A stretch of DNA of 64,000 bases from Pseudobdellovibrionaceae bacterium (GCA_023898385.1 CP060220.1:124001-188000); one strand, 5' to 3'. Positions 41,622 through 51,235 are shown, counted from the stretch's first letter. The notes: generated by a model not told the origin, from the letters alone. Program-made: numbers and translations.

Positions 41622-44236
41622 GACTCCACCCCCTCAATTGTTGCTAGGTACTCTAACACCAAAGCCCTCACCTCATGGGAAGATTTGAGTTGAAGGGCCT
41701 TGCGGGCCAACTCTTTACAGGTTGATAAACTCCATTGCCTCACACTGGCCTTTACGGCCGGCAGAGAAGGCACACTGACGCTTAACTCATCCACGCCGAG
41801 CCCAATTAAGATCGGCGCGGCCACAGGGTCGCTTGCAATACCGCCACACACACCCACCCACTTAGAGTGGGCGTGGGCCCCGTTCACTGTTTGTTCGATC
41901 AGGCGCAAAACGGCGGGGTGCAACCCATCGACGTCTTTGGCCAGTTCGGCATGTCCACGGTCCATGGCGAGTACGTATTGAGTTAAATCATTTGTTCCAA
42001 TGGAAAAAAAGTCCACCTCTTGAGCCAAAGATTCAGCCATGATCGCCGACGAGGGCACCTCAATCATAATCCCCACAGAGACTTTTTGAACATCGCCCAC
42101 TTGAGCTATTTCTTCTTGCAAAATGGATTTAGCTTTTTGCAATTCTTCCCATCCAGAGATCATTGGAAACATGATCCGAAGTGGATTCTTTGATTTTGTT
42201 TTTAGAAGTGCGCGAAGTTGAGAACGAAAAATATCTTGATGTTTTAAGCTCAGACGTATTCCCCGAATTCCTAGGAAGGGATTTTCTTCTTTTGGAAGTG
42301 GAAGGTAAGCTAGGGGCTTATCACCCCCCACATCCAACGTACGCACAGTGAGAGGTCGACTTTCTCCAAGCTCATCAATAATAGTTTGATAAATTTTTTG
42401 CTGTTCAGCTTCACCAGGAGCGATGTCCCGCTCTAAAAATAAAAACTCTGACCGTAATAACCCGACGCCCTCTCCGCCCAGGGGAAGACTTTCTTTGGCA
42501 TCACTGATTCCGCCAATATTTGCCATCACCTCAATGCGATGACCGTCAGTGGTTACCGCTGGCTTCAGAGCGTGTTCGAGCTCTGTTTTTCGGCGTTCTA
42601 AAATCTTTTGCTGCCGACTTTCAGTATGTCGAATTTCTTTTTTTGATGGGTTCAACTGCAATAGACCATGTTCGCCGTCAAGAATGGCTTCTGATCCGTC
42701 GGGTATGAGAAGAGCCATGGGATCAATGCCCGCAATAGCTGGGATCCCTAGAGATCGAGCAAGAATTGCCACATGAGATGTTGTGCCGCCACTTAGGGTG
42801 CAAAATCCCCGTATCTGTTGGCGGTCTAAACTCGCTGTTTCCGATGGCGTTAGATTTTCAGCCACAAGAACTGTATTTGGAAACCTAGCCAAGGCCTTTT
42901 TTTCTACGCCCAATAGATGCCTTAGGACTCGCTCGCCCACATCACGTAGATCATTGGCGCGTGAGGCTAATAGTTCATTGCTCAATTTTGATAGGCGAGT
43001 GGCATGGGTGTTAATGGCATGGTTCCAGCTAACGGCTGCATTTTTTCCAGCATTGATGCCATCATAGGAAAGTGCCAGAAGATCAGGGTCAAACATGAGT
43101 TCTTCATGGGCCGAAAAAATAGCGGCTTGGCTGCTGCTGGCCTCTTTGCGGATGTTTTCTGCAAGAGTCTGTAAATCCGCCTTTGCCTGCTCAAGAGCAC
43201 GGCTTAGTTTATTTAGTTCTTGTTCAGATCCTTCAAAAGCGGTGGGTATGGATAGGTCTTCAGGTTTTACGACCACCACTTGTCCGACGGCCACCCCCGG
43301 TGAGGCCGAAACACCTTTGAGGGTCACAGCCCCTTTGAGTTTCTTTCGTTCCACAGGAGGTACAACATTTTTTGAAGCTGGCGGTGTAAAGGCCTGAACG
43401 TCAGAAGATGTTTCTGGTGTGGTTAAAAAATTGAAGTCCACTTCCATGGCATCAATTGCTATTTCGGCGTCAGGGCCAGCTGCTGAAAAGCGAATGCGGT
43501 CGTTGCCAGACACTTCCAGTCCCATTATGGCCATAACACTTTTGGCGTTTGCCGCATCACTGTCGCGACACAAACGTATATCACTTTCAAAATTTTTTGC
43601 CGACGCCGCAATCATAGCTGCAGGCCTTGCGTGCAGTCCGGTCGGGTCATTCACCACGAGCCAACGCGAAAACACTTCTGTTTTAGGAGGCTGAGCGAGA
43701 TCACCCGCACTCTGTAGACCTTGTGAGAACGACAACAAGGGGCTTCCGGCAACCACTTCTGATGAAAGACTTTCCGATAGGGTTAAGTCGCCGGGTTTTG
43801 AATCTAGCACAATAATCGGCGTCACCAGGCTTGAAGCGCTAACAGCTAAAAAATCAAGGTCAAATTGGGCGAGTAATTGTCCTTGCTGTACCCATTCGCC
43901 GCGTTTAATAAACAAGTCAATGCCTTGGCCTTTCAGCGCGACCGTGTCGATACCTATGTGGATAAGGATTTGTGCCCCCTCAATGGTGTCGAGTGTGATG
44001 GCATGCAGGGCCCGGTGAATCATGCTCACCTGGCCATGCACTGGCGAAAACACCTTTCCATCGGTGGGATCAATGCCCACGCCATCTCCTAAAAGGCCCT
44101 TTGAAAATACGGGGTCAGGAATTTCAGAAAGTGGAATCAATACACCTGAGAGGGGCGCTGTGATAACGCCATCAGGTAGCTTCACAGTGGGATTCGAGGT
44201 TTCAACAGTTTTTCCAAAAAACGAATCAATAGTCAT
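41618..44236 (-). CDS. PTS EIIA-HPr-Enzyme I fusion protein
   Basis: Encodes 872 residues holding three phosphotransferase proteins in one chain. Residues 1-160 are EIIA of the glucose type (phospho-His in ILIHIGIDTVALKG). Residues about 190-275 are HPr (phospho-His in GLHARPAAM and the regulatory-type serine helix AKSVMAIMGL). Residues about 300-872 are Enzyme I: LKGVSASPGVAVG, phospho-His in GGTTSHVAILARSLGIPA, RSEFLFLERD, and the PEP-binding end SIGTNDLTQYVLAMDRG and VCGGIASDP. With ptsG it forms a full PEP-to-sugar relay. This NagF/FPr-like fusion is known in some proteobacteria. RBS GGGGG lies before the ATG. Confidence 0.95.
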   Translation of the reverse strand: MTIDSFFGKTVETSNPTVKLPDGVITAPLSGVLIPLSEIPDPVFSKGLLGDGVGIDPTDGKVFSPVHGQVSMIHRALHAITLDTIEGAQILIHIGIDTVALKGQGIDLFIKRGEWVQQGQLLAQFDLDFLAVSASSLVTPIIVLDSKPGDLTLSESLSSEVVAGSPLLSFSQGLQSAGDLAQPPKTEVFSRWLVVNDPTGLHARPAAMIAASAKNFESDIRLCRDSDAANAKSVMAIMGLEVSGNDRIRFSAAGPDAEIAIDAMEVDFNFLTTPETSSDVQAFTPPASKNVVPPVERKKLKGAVTLKGVSASPGVAVGQVVVVKPEDLSIPTAFEGSEQELNKLSRALEQAKADLQTLAENIRKEASSSQAAIFSAHEELMFDPDLLALSYDGINAGKNAAVSWNHAINTHATRLSKLSNELLASRANDLRDVGERVLRHLLGVEKKALARFPNTVLVAENLTPSETASLDRQQIRGFCTLSGGTTSHVAILARSLGIPAIAGIDPMALLIPDGSEAILDGEHGLLQLNPSKKEIRHTESRQQKILERRKTELEHALKPAVTTDGHRIEVMANIGGISDAKESLPLGGEGVGLLRSEFLFLERDIAPGEAEQQKIYQTIIDELGESRPLTVRTLDVGGDKPLAYLPLPKEENPFLGIRGIRLSLKHQDIFRSQLRALLKTKSKNPLRIMFPMISGWEELQKAKSILQEEIAQVGDVQKVSVGIMIEVPSSAIMAESLAQEVDFFSIGTNDLTQYVLAMDRGHAELAKDVDGLHPAVLRLIEQTVNGAHAHSKWVGVCGGIASDPVAAPILIGLGVDELSVSVPSLPAVKASVRQWSLSTCKELARKALQLKSSHEVRALVLEYLATIEGVES

Positions 44237-44498
44237 TTATACCCCCAAGACCATGCTCGATACGAGCCCCACCCGAGGTCGAGGCCTGATTTGCACGATC
44301 AGATATGTCTCCATAAGGTCCAGGTAATGTCAACTGCGATAGGCGGGCTGGGGCGTATCGTTTGGATTTTTGCTTTCTTCTTGGCCTGGCGAAAAGTCTA
44401 AAAACGCCATTGGGACCAGGAAGCCCCCAGAAAGGCTCAATAAATGGGCAGGTGAGACCGATAAATAAGAGACGAATGATCGAAATCGGGAGACCAGC

Positions 44499-44906
44499 AT
44501 GGGACAGCCAAAACAAGTGGATCACGTAGCCTATTTTGAGGTGTCAGAGCTTACAAACCTCACCACTGAAATGAGTATGTTGAAGCCCAATAAATCAGGG
44601 GTGATGCCTAAGATTGAGGCGATTGAGTTTGACGACAATCATGTGGGCCTTGAAGTCGACACGAAAACCTGTGCCAGCGGGCATTTGATCACACTAGATG
44701 GCACCGTATTTATGGGCCCCACAGCGTCTGGTTTTTCTGCATCTGGTAAAATCACAGAGAAAGTGGAGCTGGCTGATTCGCGGGCAAAAATTAAAATTGA
44801 ATTTCATAGTTTCAATAAAGACCTTTGGTGGAGTTTTATCAGTTTGCAGCGGGGCCGACAAAAACATGCGGATGAAGTATTTTACTCTATTCGCGAGGAG
44901 GATTGA
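44499..44906 (+). CDS. Small cytoplasmic protein upstream of a receiver-TPR gene
   Basis: Encodes 135 residues without an export signal. The body is beta-rich (AIEFDDNHVGLEVDTKTCAS, GHLITLDGTVFMGP) and ends in a basic/aromatic segment (WWSFISLQRGRQKHAD). The shape recalls a PilZ-like or small beta-barrel domain but the RxxxR...DxSxxG motif of PilZ is not seen. Its stop lies just before the next gene, so the two are likely co-transcribed. Confidence 0.65.
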   Translation: MGQPKQVDHVAYFEVSELTNLTTEMSMLKPNKSGVMPKIEAIEFDDNHVGLEVDTKTCASGHLITLDGTVFMGPTASGFSASGKITEKVELADSRAKIKIEFHSFNKDLWWSFISLQRGRQKHADEVFYSIREED

Positions 44907-44914
44907 GAAATCTC

Positions 44915-46225
44915 ATGAATGCTCGTGACCTACAAATGGTAAAACAATACCTACAAAAACAGACCTGTTTAGTTGTAGAGCCGTCGTCAGCTTTTAGGCA
45001 GACCATTGTGGGCGAGTTACGTGAGTTGGGGTTACCTAATACTCAAATTTTCATGGCTTGGAAATATGAAGATGCTGTGAAGTTAATCACTCAAGAAAAG
45101 CCCACAATCATCATCAGCGAATATATGATTGGTGAAAAACACGGGATTACTTTGCTTGAAAAGCAACTGGCCTATTGCGATGAATCCATTCGGGTCAGTA
45201 TGGTCGTCACCCGCAATGCCAGCGATGCGGCTGTCGCGGAAGCCGCTGAAGAACAAGTGGATTCTTACGTGCTTAAACCGTTTTCGGCCGGTGAGTTCAG
45301 AGAGCGGCTATTGAGCACGATTAAGCAAAAAATAAATCCCAGTGACTATGTGAAAAAAATCCGAAAAGGCAAAGATCTGCTACGAATGAAAGAATTTGAT
45401 AAGGCCGTTAAAGAATTCGCTGAGGCCAAATTTCTAGATGAGAAACCCGCTCTTGCTTGTTACTATTCGGGCTTCACGTATTATGCACAAAAAAAATATA
45501 TCCAAGCCATTGCTGAGTATAGAGAGGGTCTTAAGTATCAACCACTTCACTACAAGTGTTTACTCGGTGAGTTTGATAGCCTCTTTATTGAGAAAAAGCA
45601 CAAAGAAGCCTATGCCCTGGTTCCAACCATTAGAAAGTATTTTCCGCTCACGCCGAGGCGCCTCGGCAACGTGTTTATTTGTGCCGTGTACACCCATCAT
45701 TTTAACGAAATCCCAGAATACTATGAATTGTTCCTAGCCTTAGATCACCGCCCACAAAAACTGGTGCAAATTATGTCGGCAGCCCTTATGGTGGCCGGAA
45801 AACACTTTGTGGCTGATGATAAAATTGATCGCGCCATTGAGTGTTTCGAGATGGGTGTGATGGTTTCGGCTCGTGACCTCATTTATCTACATCAAGTGAT
45901 CGATACAATGCTCGCGGCGAAAGCCGTCAAAGGCGCATCAAAGTTTTATAAGATGTACCCCCGAGAAATGTATGGATCAAAAGACCATGCTATTTATGGG
46001 TTCTTGATTGATCGACATATCTTGCCAGCTCATGAGGCCGCAGAACGCGGCAAAAAAATTGTGGCAGAGGGACATGCCAATGCCGAAGTCTATCGCATTT
46101 TGGTAAAGCTCCTTGTGAAAATTGGTAAGCGCACGACGGCAGAGGGGATGATCGTTAAGGCCGTGAAGGTTTACCCTGAACTTCGAAGCGAGCTTTACGG
46201 TTTATTAGATCCTATCGCCAGTTGA
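44915..46225 (+). CDS. Degenerate receiver domain-TPR protein
   Basis: Encodes 436 residues from the ATG at 44915; an in-frame TTG at 44903 is possible and would overlap the upstream stop. Residues about 15-135 form a CheY-like receiver (TCLVVEPSSAFRQTIVGEL, VLKPF with the conserved Lys). The phosphoacceptor position reads IISEYM, so Asp is replaced by Glu, and the acidic pocket is reduced to a single Glu. Residues 150-430 contain TPR repeats (CYYSGFTYYAQKKYIQAIAE). It probably works as a phosphorylation-independent scaffold. Its partner is unknown. Confidence 0.82.
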   Translation: MNARDLQMVKQYLQKQTCLVVEPSSAFRQTIVGELRELGLPNTQIFMAWKYEDAVKLITQEKPTIIISEYMIGEKHGITLLEKQLAYCDESIRVSMVVTRNASDAAVAEAAEEQVDSYVLKPFSAGEFRERLLSTIKQKINPSDYVKKIRKGKDLLRMKEFDKAVKEFAEAKFLDEKPALACYYSGFTYYAQKKYIQAIAEYREGLKYQPLHYKCLLGEFDSLFIEKKHKEAYALVPTIRKYFPLTPRRLGNVFICAVYTHHFNEIPEYYELFLALDHRPQKLVQIMSAALMVAGKHFVADDKIDRAIECFEMGVMVSARDLIYLHQVIDTMLAAKAVKGASKFYKMYPREMYGSKDHAIYGFLIDRHILPAHEAAERGKKIVAEGHANAEVYRILVKLLVKIGKRTTAEGMIVKAVKVYPELRSELYGLLDPIAS

Positions 46226-46559
46226 TGAGATTTGCTGGGAGCCCCAGCCATCTTGGTCCAGTGGACCTCAGCACAAACTAAAGCCTACAATCCAGGATTT
46301 CTCGCAGCGGCCGTTTCGGAGCGACGTCACCCGGGGCGTCGCGGGTCGCTCAAGCGGTTTAGCGGGTTGACTCAGGCAGGGCCAGTGCTCCACGAAAGGC
46401 ATCGTTCACACAAGGGTGACCATTTAAGGCCTCCCGAAAATGGTGAATATTTTCACGAAATCGATGTGCCCGTTTACCTCAAAATGGGGATGTGGTTAAA
46501 CCCTAACATTACCTTTCAGTTAAGGTGTTTGGACGTTGGCTCAGTTTGGGGAGTTCCAT
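46226..46559. other. Intergenic region before the acyltransferase gene
   Basis: 334 bases without a convincing gene. A small GC-rich hairpin (GCGACG / CGTCGC, 46321-46342) lacks a T-run. An open frame across this region runs into the next gene in another frame and has an Arg/Gly/Pro-rich composition typical of noncoding frames. No clear promoter was found. Confidence 0.4.
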
Positions 46560-48623
46560 ATGAAGCTTTTGGGGTGGTGGGTCTTATTTATTTGTTTTCA
46601 GATGCTGCCAGGGGTAGCTGCGGCAGGAAAAAAAGATCAATCTCCACCTCAATCCGCTCAAAGCGAGTGTGGAGTCATCCTCAGTAATCAACCCACATTG
46701 GTACAACCTTGGAATTCTCTTTTGCGAAACAAGGTTTTAAAGCGCATTGATGGCTTTTATCGTCAGGCTGTTTTAAACCCGGCTGAGGGTCGCCATATCA
46801 GTGCTCAGTTTCTGCGAGAGTTAGGTGTTCGACTTGTGGTTAATGGAGTCCACCAAGATAGTGAAGATCCGGCTGAGTTTGACAAAGTATTGTCGCGTAT
46901 TCCCGATTCGGGTTCTCTGGTGGTTGTGGCCAATCATGTATTTGGCGGACTCGACGGATTGATTTTAATGTCCTTATTGTCTGAACGGCGAGACGATGTT
47001 CGAATTATCATGAACGAGGCTTTTGTCACAATTCCGGAGCTTAAGACTTCAATTATCCCTGTGAGCTTTAAATCAAAAACCTCTAAAATGAAAAAAAGCA
47101 GTTATAAGCAGGCCTTGGATCATCTGAAAAATGGAGGGGCGTTAATAGTGTTTCCGGGCAGCGAGGTGGCTCGGGCCGGATTAAAAAATGTAACCGCCAC
47201 AGAAGGGCTATGGAAGAACACGGCCGCTCGCCTGATCAAGGCCACGAAGGCCAGGGTTTTGCCTGTAAATTTTGATAGCCAAAATAGTTGGACCTTTCAA
47301 TTTTTTGCCTGGTTGAATAAGAAAATCTACGATGGTTTCAAAGTGAACCTACACCTTGAAGAAACCCTCATACCCCGAGAGATTTTGAAAAAGCGAGATG
47401 CTCGAATTCAAATCAAGATGGGCAATGGGGTGGAATATGAAAAAATCTTTTCTAGCGAAGTGAATGGCAAAAGCGAAGTTTCATTAATCACGAGGCGATT
47501 GCAGACTCTCACTCGCGTACTGGGTGGGGAAAAGCATTTGTTGGTTAAGCCGCTCCTTCAAATGGCCAAAGAGCAATTGGGAAATCGTATGAGGTCATTG
47601 GCTGGACCACCAGGGCCGTTCCCAAATCAGCCGCTGGAACCATCGATGTCTGCCAATGGCGTAGGGCTGGTTTTTGACGATGTGCCGGGCGAAATTATCG
47701 ACGACATTGTTGAGCGAGGCTTGAGCACAGGGAGCATTGAGCTTTTGACGGAGCGCCAGAATCTGCAGGTTCTTGCTGTACACGGCAGCGAGATTGATTC
47801 TCGGTTGATGCGAAAAATTGGTATTGGTCGAACGCATGCCTTTGCTCGAGTGGGAGAAGGCAACGGCGATGTAGACATTGATAGCTTTGACGAAGATTAT
47901 TTCCAGATCATTGCGTGGGATAAAAAGAATCTTCGATTGGCCGGTGGCTACAGAATGGGATTAGTGGATGAAATTGTGGCAGAAAAAGGCCTAGCAGGTC
48001 TGTACAGTCACCAGCAGTTTAGATACCAAACTGAATTTTTTGAAAAAGTCGGATTAAAGACGGCCGAAATGGGCAGAACGTTTGTGGCCGAGGGGTATAA
48101 CGGCCGTTCGCCGGCTTTGTTCTTGCTTTGGCGGGGGATTGCAGAGTTCCTCTACCGTCGACCAGAATACAGAAATCTCATCGGCCCATTGAGCATGAGC
48201 GAGTCTTATAGTGATCTGGGAATCTATCTGATGATTCAGTTTTTACTGGCGCATGTGGCTGATTCCCCCGAGATTACCCAAACCGTTTCTCCAGCGCATC
48301 CCTACGAAGCGCCAGAGTTTTTAAATACAGAGGATGCGGGTAATTTATTGGCGACACTGAAAGACCTGTCAGACCTAGATCGTCTTGTGGCTGTGGTAGA
48401 GCAGGGTAAGCCTCTAGAGTTTCAGCGAATTCCGCCATTGATGTATTCTTACATTCAACAGCTAGGGGCCCGTGTCATTCATCTCGATCGCGATGAAGAG
48501 TTTCACACTGTGGATGCTCTTATTCGCGTACATATGCCTGATGTGGACCTCGATGTGCTAGCGACATTTTTAAATAAAGATATGGAAAGGGCTCGCCAGC
48601 TTAAAGAATGGTATGGCCAATAG
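46560..48623 (+). CDS. Two-domain acyltransferase: LPLAT plus OlsB-like GNAT
   Basis: Encodes 687 residues from the ATG at 46560, with GGGGAG six bases upstream. An N-terminal hydrophobic segment (WWVLFICFQMLPGVAAA) looks like a signal or anchor. Residues about 90-290 form a PlsC-like lysophospholipid acyltransferase (NHVFGGLDG as the H-x4-D motif, LIVFPGSEVA, RVLPVNF). Residues about 380-600 form an OlsB/hemolysin-like N-acyltransferase (LRLAGGYRMG, EMGRTFVAEGYNG, ALFLLWRGIAEFL, GPLSMSESYS). Enzymes with these two activities make acylated amino-acid lipids such as ornithine lipids; here the order is reversed relative to OlsF. That product is inference. Confidence 0.85.
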   Translation: MKLLGWWVLFICFQMLPGVAAAGKKDQSPPQSAQSECGVILSNQPTLVQPWNSLLRNKVLKRIDGFYRQAVLNPAEGRHISAQFLRELGVRLVVNGVHQDSEDPAEFDKVLSRIPDSGSLVVVANHVFGGLDGLILMSLLSERRDDVRIIMNEAFVTIPELKTSIIPVSFKSKTSKMKKSSYKQALDHLKNGGALIVFPGSEVARAGLKNVTATEGLWKNTAARLIKATKARVLPVNFDSQNSWTFQFFAWLNKKIYDGFKVNLHLEETLIPREILKKRDARIQIKMGNGVEYEKIFSSEVNGKSEVSLITRRLQTLTRVLGGEKHLLVKPLLQMAKEQLGNRMRSLAGPPGPFPNQPLEPSMSANGVGLVFDDVPGEIIDDIVERGLSTGSIELLTERQNLQVLAVHGSEIDSRLMRKIGIGRTHAFARVGEGNGDVDIDSFDEDYFQIIAWDKKNLRLAGGYRMGLVDEIVAEKGLAGLYSHQQFRYQTEFFEKVGLKTAEMGRTFVAEGYNGRSPALFLLWRGIAEFLYRRPEYRNLIGPLSMSESYSDLGIYLMIQFLLAHVADSPEITQTVSPAHPYEAPEFLNTEDAGNLLATLKDLSDLDRLVAVVEQGKPLEFQRIPPLMYSYIQQLGARVIHLDRDEEFHTVDALIRVHMPDVDLDVLATFLNKDMERARQLKEWYGQ

Positions 48624-48653
48624 CGAGCCTAATTTTGACCTATTTTTGGTTGG

Positions 48654-49535
48654 TTAAAACATCACCTTAAGAGCGAGGTTGAAGCCGCTGATGCTTAATT
48701 GCTCTTGGTCGTAAATGCCTAGGCCCTGGTAAGTTGAGCCGTAGTAGCTTGTTCCGTAGGTGTTGTTTTGAAGCCTTGATCGGGCCGCAAAATTCACGTG
48801 CCGATAGATCATTTCCACAGCCACCCATGAAGTGATGCGACTGCCAAAACCCACTTGGTAACCTACATTGCCGTCGAAGTCCTCATCAGCGGCGTTGGTG
48901 GCTTGGGGAATGGAATAATTGATACCACCAAAGAGATAGGTACGACCGTAAGATACATTGGCATGAGCGTAGGGTAGAAAAAACGCAATTGAAGGGTCAG
49001 CCGTGGCGGCTTGAGTGGAGCTGCTGTAACTTTGAATTTGATCGCGAAAAATGGTGCGTCCAAATTCGTAGGCAGCTCCGGCATCATAGCCGAAACTCAC
49101 GGGACCAGTTTTAAATAGTCGTTTTTTAGAATGCTCCACTCCAAGTCCACCAGAAATATTTGATCGATACTCACCAGTGATACGAGAAGCCGTTTGTGCC
49201 GAATAGCTAGAGCTATATCCATCGGTGCTGCTAGCACCGTCTGTTTGGATGTGGCTTGCTCCGCTAAAATAACCAAATACGTTTATACCCCAAAGCCGAC
49301 GACTAGACGGTTGGGAGGACCGTGAAAAGGAAGAGGTAGGGCGAAGAGGCGTGAGGCTTTCAGCAGAATCATCTTCGTCTACATTTGGCGACCCGTTACG
49401 GGGCACCACTAAAGTTTCAAGCTCAGAGATGATTTCATCTTCAGTGGCCTTGTTTGACGTCTCAGCCCAAGCCGGAGCACTCAAAATAAGTCCACCGCCA
49501 ACCAATGCCGATAAAATTAGAATTGTCTGTTTCAT
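48654..49535 (-). CDS. Outer-membrane beta-barrel protein, unknown function
   Basis: Encodes 293 residues from the ATG at 49535, with GGAGGA about eight bases upstream (an upstream in-frame start at 49568 is unlikely). It has a Sec signal (LILSALVGGGLILSAPAWA). After a Ser/Thr/Pro-rich stretch come alternating strands rich in Tyr, Gly and Ser (WGINVFGYFSGASHIQ, SFGYDAGAAYEFG, YGRTYLFGGINYSIP, WVAVEMIYRHVNF) and a final strand ending in Phe (GFNLALKVMF), the usual BAM signal. A simple porin-like or 10-12 strand barrel is inferred. Confidence 0.75.
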   Translation of the reverse strand: MKQTILILSALVGGGLILSAPAWAETSNKATEDEIISELETLVVPRNGSPNVDEDDSAESLTPLRPTSSFSRSSQPSSRRLWGINVFGYFSGASHIQTDGASSTDGYSSSYSAQTASRITGEYRSNISGGLGVEHSKKRLFKTGPVSFGYDAGAAYEFGRTIFRDQIQSYSSSTQAATADPSIAFFLPYAHANVSYGRTYLFGGINYSIPQATNAADEDFDGNVGYQVGFGSRITSWVAVEMIYRHVNFAARSRLQNNTYGTSYYGSTYQGLGIYDQEQLSISGFNLALKVMF

Positions 49536-49702
49536 GTGCCTGTCCTCCCAAGCCTGAAAATTTTTCATTTCAACTCATGGAAGTACAAGCCTCATGCCAG
49601 TGGCAAAAATCTCCTAACCCATTGAAAATAAAAGAAAAAATGAATCCACCAAGTGGCAGCCGGGGTGTAAAACCTCAAAAAACAAAGCCCAAATTCGTCA
49701 CA

Positions 49703-49792
49703 TCCAAAAGGTATCGGATTACTTTTGGTAGCAATGGCGCGTCACTCTGGTGACGCACTATTGCTACCAAAAGTAATCCGATACCTTTTGGA
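49703..49792. repeat. 90-bp palindromic repeat, copy 2
   Basis: Matches the element at 34797-34886 at 89 of 90 positions (CACTCTGG instead of CACTTTGG in the loop). Perfect 33-base arms. It ends five bases beyond the stop of the kinase-like gene (minus strand), so it could terminate that gene. Confidence 0.92.
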
Positions 49793-49797
49793 GATGT

Positions 49798-51054
49798 CTA
49801 CAAGCCCAGGTCTACGGAGCCCCTTTCGTATTCACTTAGGCCCTTGGCATCAGGGAGTTGGCTCCATGAGCTCAACATGGCAGCGCAGAGGCTGTCGGCG
49901 ACGGCCCCCAAATCGTCGTTCACATCGCGCATGACTTTTGTTGTGCGGGGCTGATACTTAGGAAGAGTTTCTAGATAGGATTCAATTTGTTCATAGATCT
50001 TATTTAGTCGCGCACCCTTTGAGAGCCCAAGCAAGGTGGCCAGCTGTTTTTGCCGATTTTCTGGATAATAATTGTGACCAATGGCAATGAAATCTTCTAA
50101 GAAATCGAGAAATTTTAACCACGTTTCGTCACGTTTTTTGTTCAACAACGCTTTGAGTTTGGTTATTTTCTTAGAGAGCGCCTCTGTCATTTTCATCACG
50201 GCTTGGGCGTGAAGTTTTTTTGATTCGCTATCATCTAGTCCCTTATAGAAAAAGTCGGTTTGTTTATAAGTGATAAGAACACTCAAGGTTTCCGCAAGTG
50301 CGTAAAGGTCTGACAGATACGAGAGGGCACCGCCTCTTTTTAACACTTCTGGTGAGCCAGTACCCTTACTGGTGACTTGCGGTGAGGTGCCGGGTTCGGC
50401 CAACGTATCTAAATCACTGATCACAAATTCATTTGCTGGTGAAATCAACATGTTTTGCGGGGTGATATCTCCATGCACAAGGCCCTCTTCGTACAGGGCG
50501 CGAAGTCCTTTGATATAGGTTAAAAACACTTTAGCGGTCAGTGAAACTTCGAAAAGGGCACGGCTACGATTTTGATCTCGATTTTGTGTCACTTCATCAA
50601 GAACGTCATGCACCATTCGATCAGAGACTATGCCGACGGATTCTTTACTCGAGCCGTCAGCATAAGTGAGCTGAACGGGTAGGATTTCGTGAATGTTTAA
50701 AAACACGTCTCGATATTTAGTTTGCAATTGAATGGCGGCCTGACTGGACTCTTCAAGATTTTTGAAAAAGTCCGGACGATCGTTTTTATCGACGCCTGTG
50801 ATGAGTTTAATCACTGCGGGCTTCTTGTTGTATTTACTAACTGGGTAACTGTAAATATCGGCAAATCCGCCGGATCCTATATATAGGGCTTCTAGGTCAT
50901 TGATGGATTGTCCATTTACTACTATTGAAACGGGCCGCTCTCTCGCGATCTTTCGATTTTGGCCACTGGAAGCCAGCGACAAAAATGGGAAGCCCCCTAT
51001 AAAAAGGAAAAAACAAAACTTTAAAATACGGTTCCATCTCCAATTTAAACACAT
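49798..51054 (-). CDS. Exported protein kinase-like protein
   Basis: Encodes 418 residues from the ATG at 51054 (a GTG four codons upstream is possible). It begins with a hydrophobic signal (ILKFCFFLFIGGFPFLSLAS). Kinase motifs are present: Gly-rich loop YIGSGGFADIYSY, the VAIK-type lysine in PAVIKLI, the catalytic loop VHGDITPQNMLI (HGD in place of HRD, with the Asn kept), and VISDLDTLAEP (DLD in place of DFG). APE-like SPEVLKRGG follows. All residues needed for ATP binding seem present, but an N-terminal export signal is unusual for a kinase. If exported, its ATP source is unclear. An alternative is that the helix is a membrane anchor with the kinase facing inward. Confidence 0.75.
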   Translation of the reverse strand: MCLNWRWNRILKFCFFLFIGGFPFLSLASSGQNRKIARERPVSIVVNGQSINDLEALYIGSGGFADIYSYPVSKYNKKPAVIKLITGVDKNDRPDFFKNLEESSQAAIQLQTKYRDVFLNIHEILPVQLTYADGSSKESVGIVSDRMVHDVLDEVTQNRDQNRSRALFEVSLTAKVFLTYIKGLRALYEEGLVHGDITPQNMLISPANEFVISDLDTLAEPGTSPQVTSKGTGSPEVLKRGGALSYLSDLYALAETLSVLITYKQTDFFYKGLDDSESKKLHAQAVMKMTEALSKKITKLKALLNKKRDETWLKFLDFLEDFIAIGHNYYPENRQKQLATLLGLSKGARLNKIYEQIESYLETLPKYQPRTTKVMRDVNDDLGAVADSLCAAMLSSWSQLPDAKGLSEYERGSVDLGL

Positions 51055-51235
51055 AAAACGTAACACCTTTCGGACATCGTGTCCTAGTGGGTGAGGTGTG
51101 CAATTTAAGATCTCGGCAGTTCCAATTTAATTAGAAGAGACAGGCCGCTTTGTCCACTCAAGGGCCGCAATTTGTCACCACGCGCTTTTTCAGGTCGACC
51201 AAATTCAACCAGAAATAAATTCCATTTTGTGCCCT

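Noticed and set aside
46232..46687. 151-codon frame before the acyltransferase gene
   Set aside because: It enters the acyltransferase gene in another frame; composition is Arg/Gly/Pro-rich, and no RBS is present.
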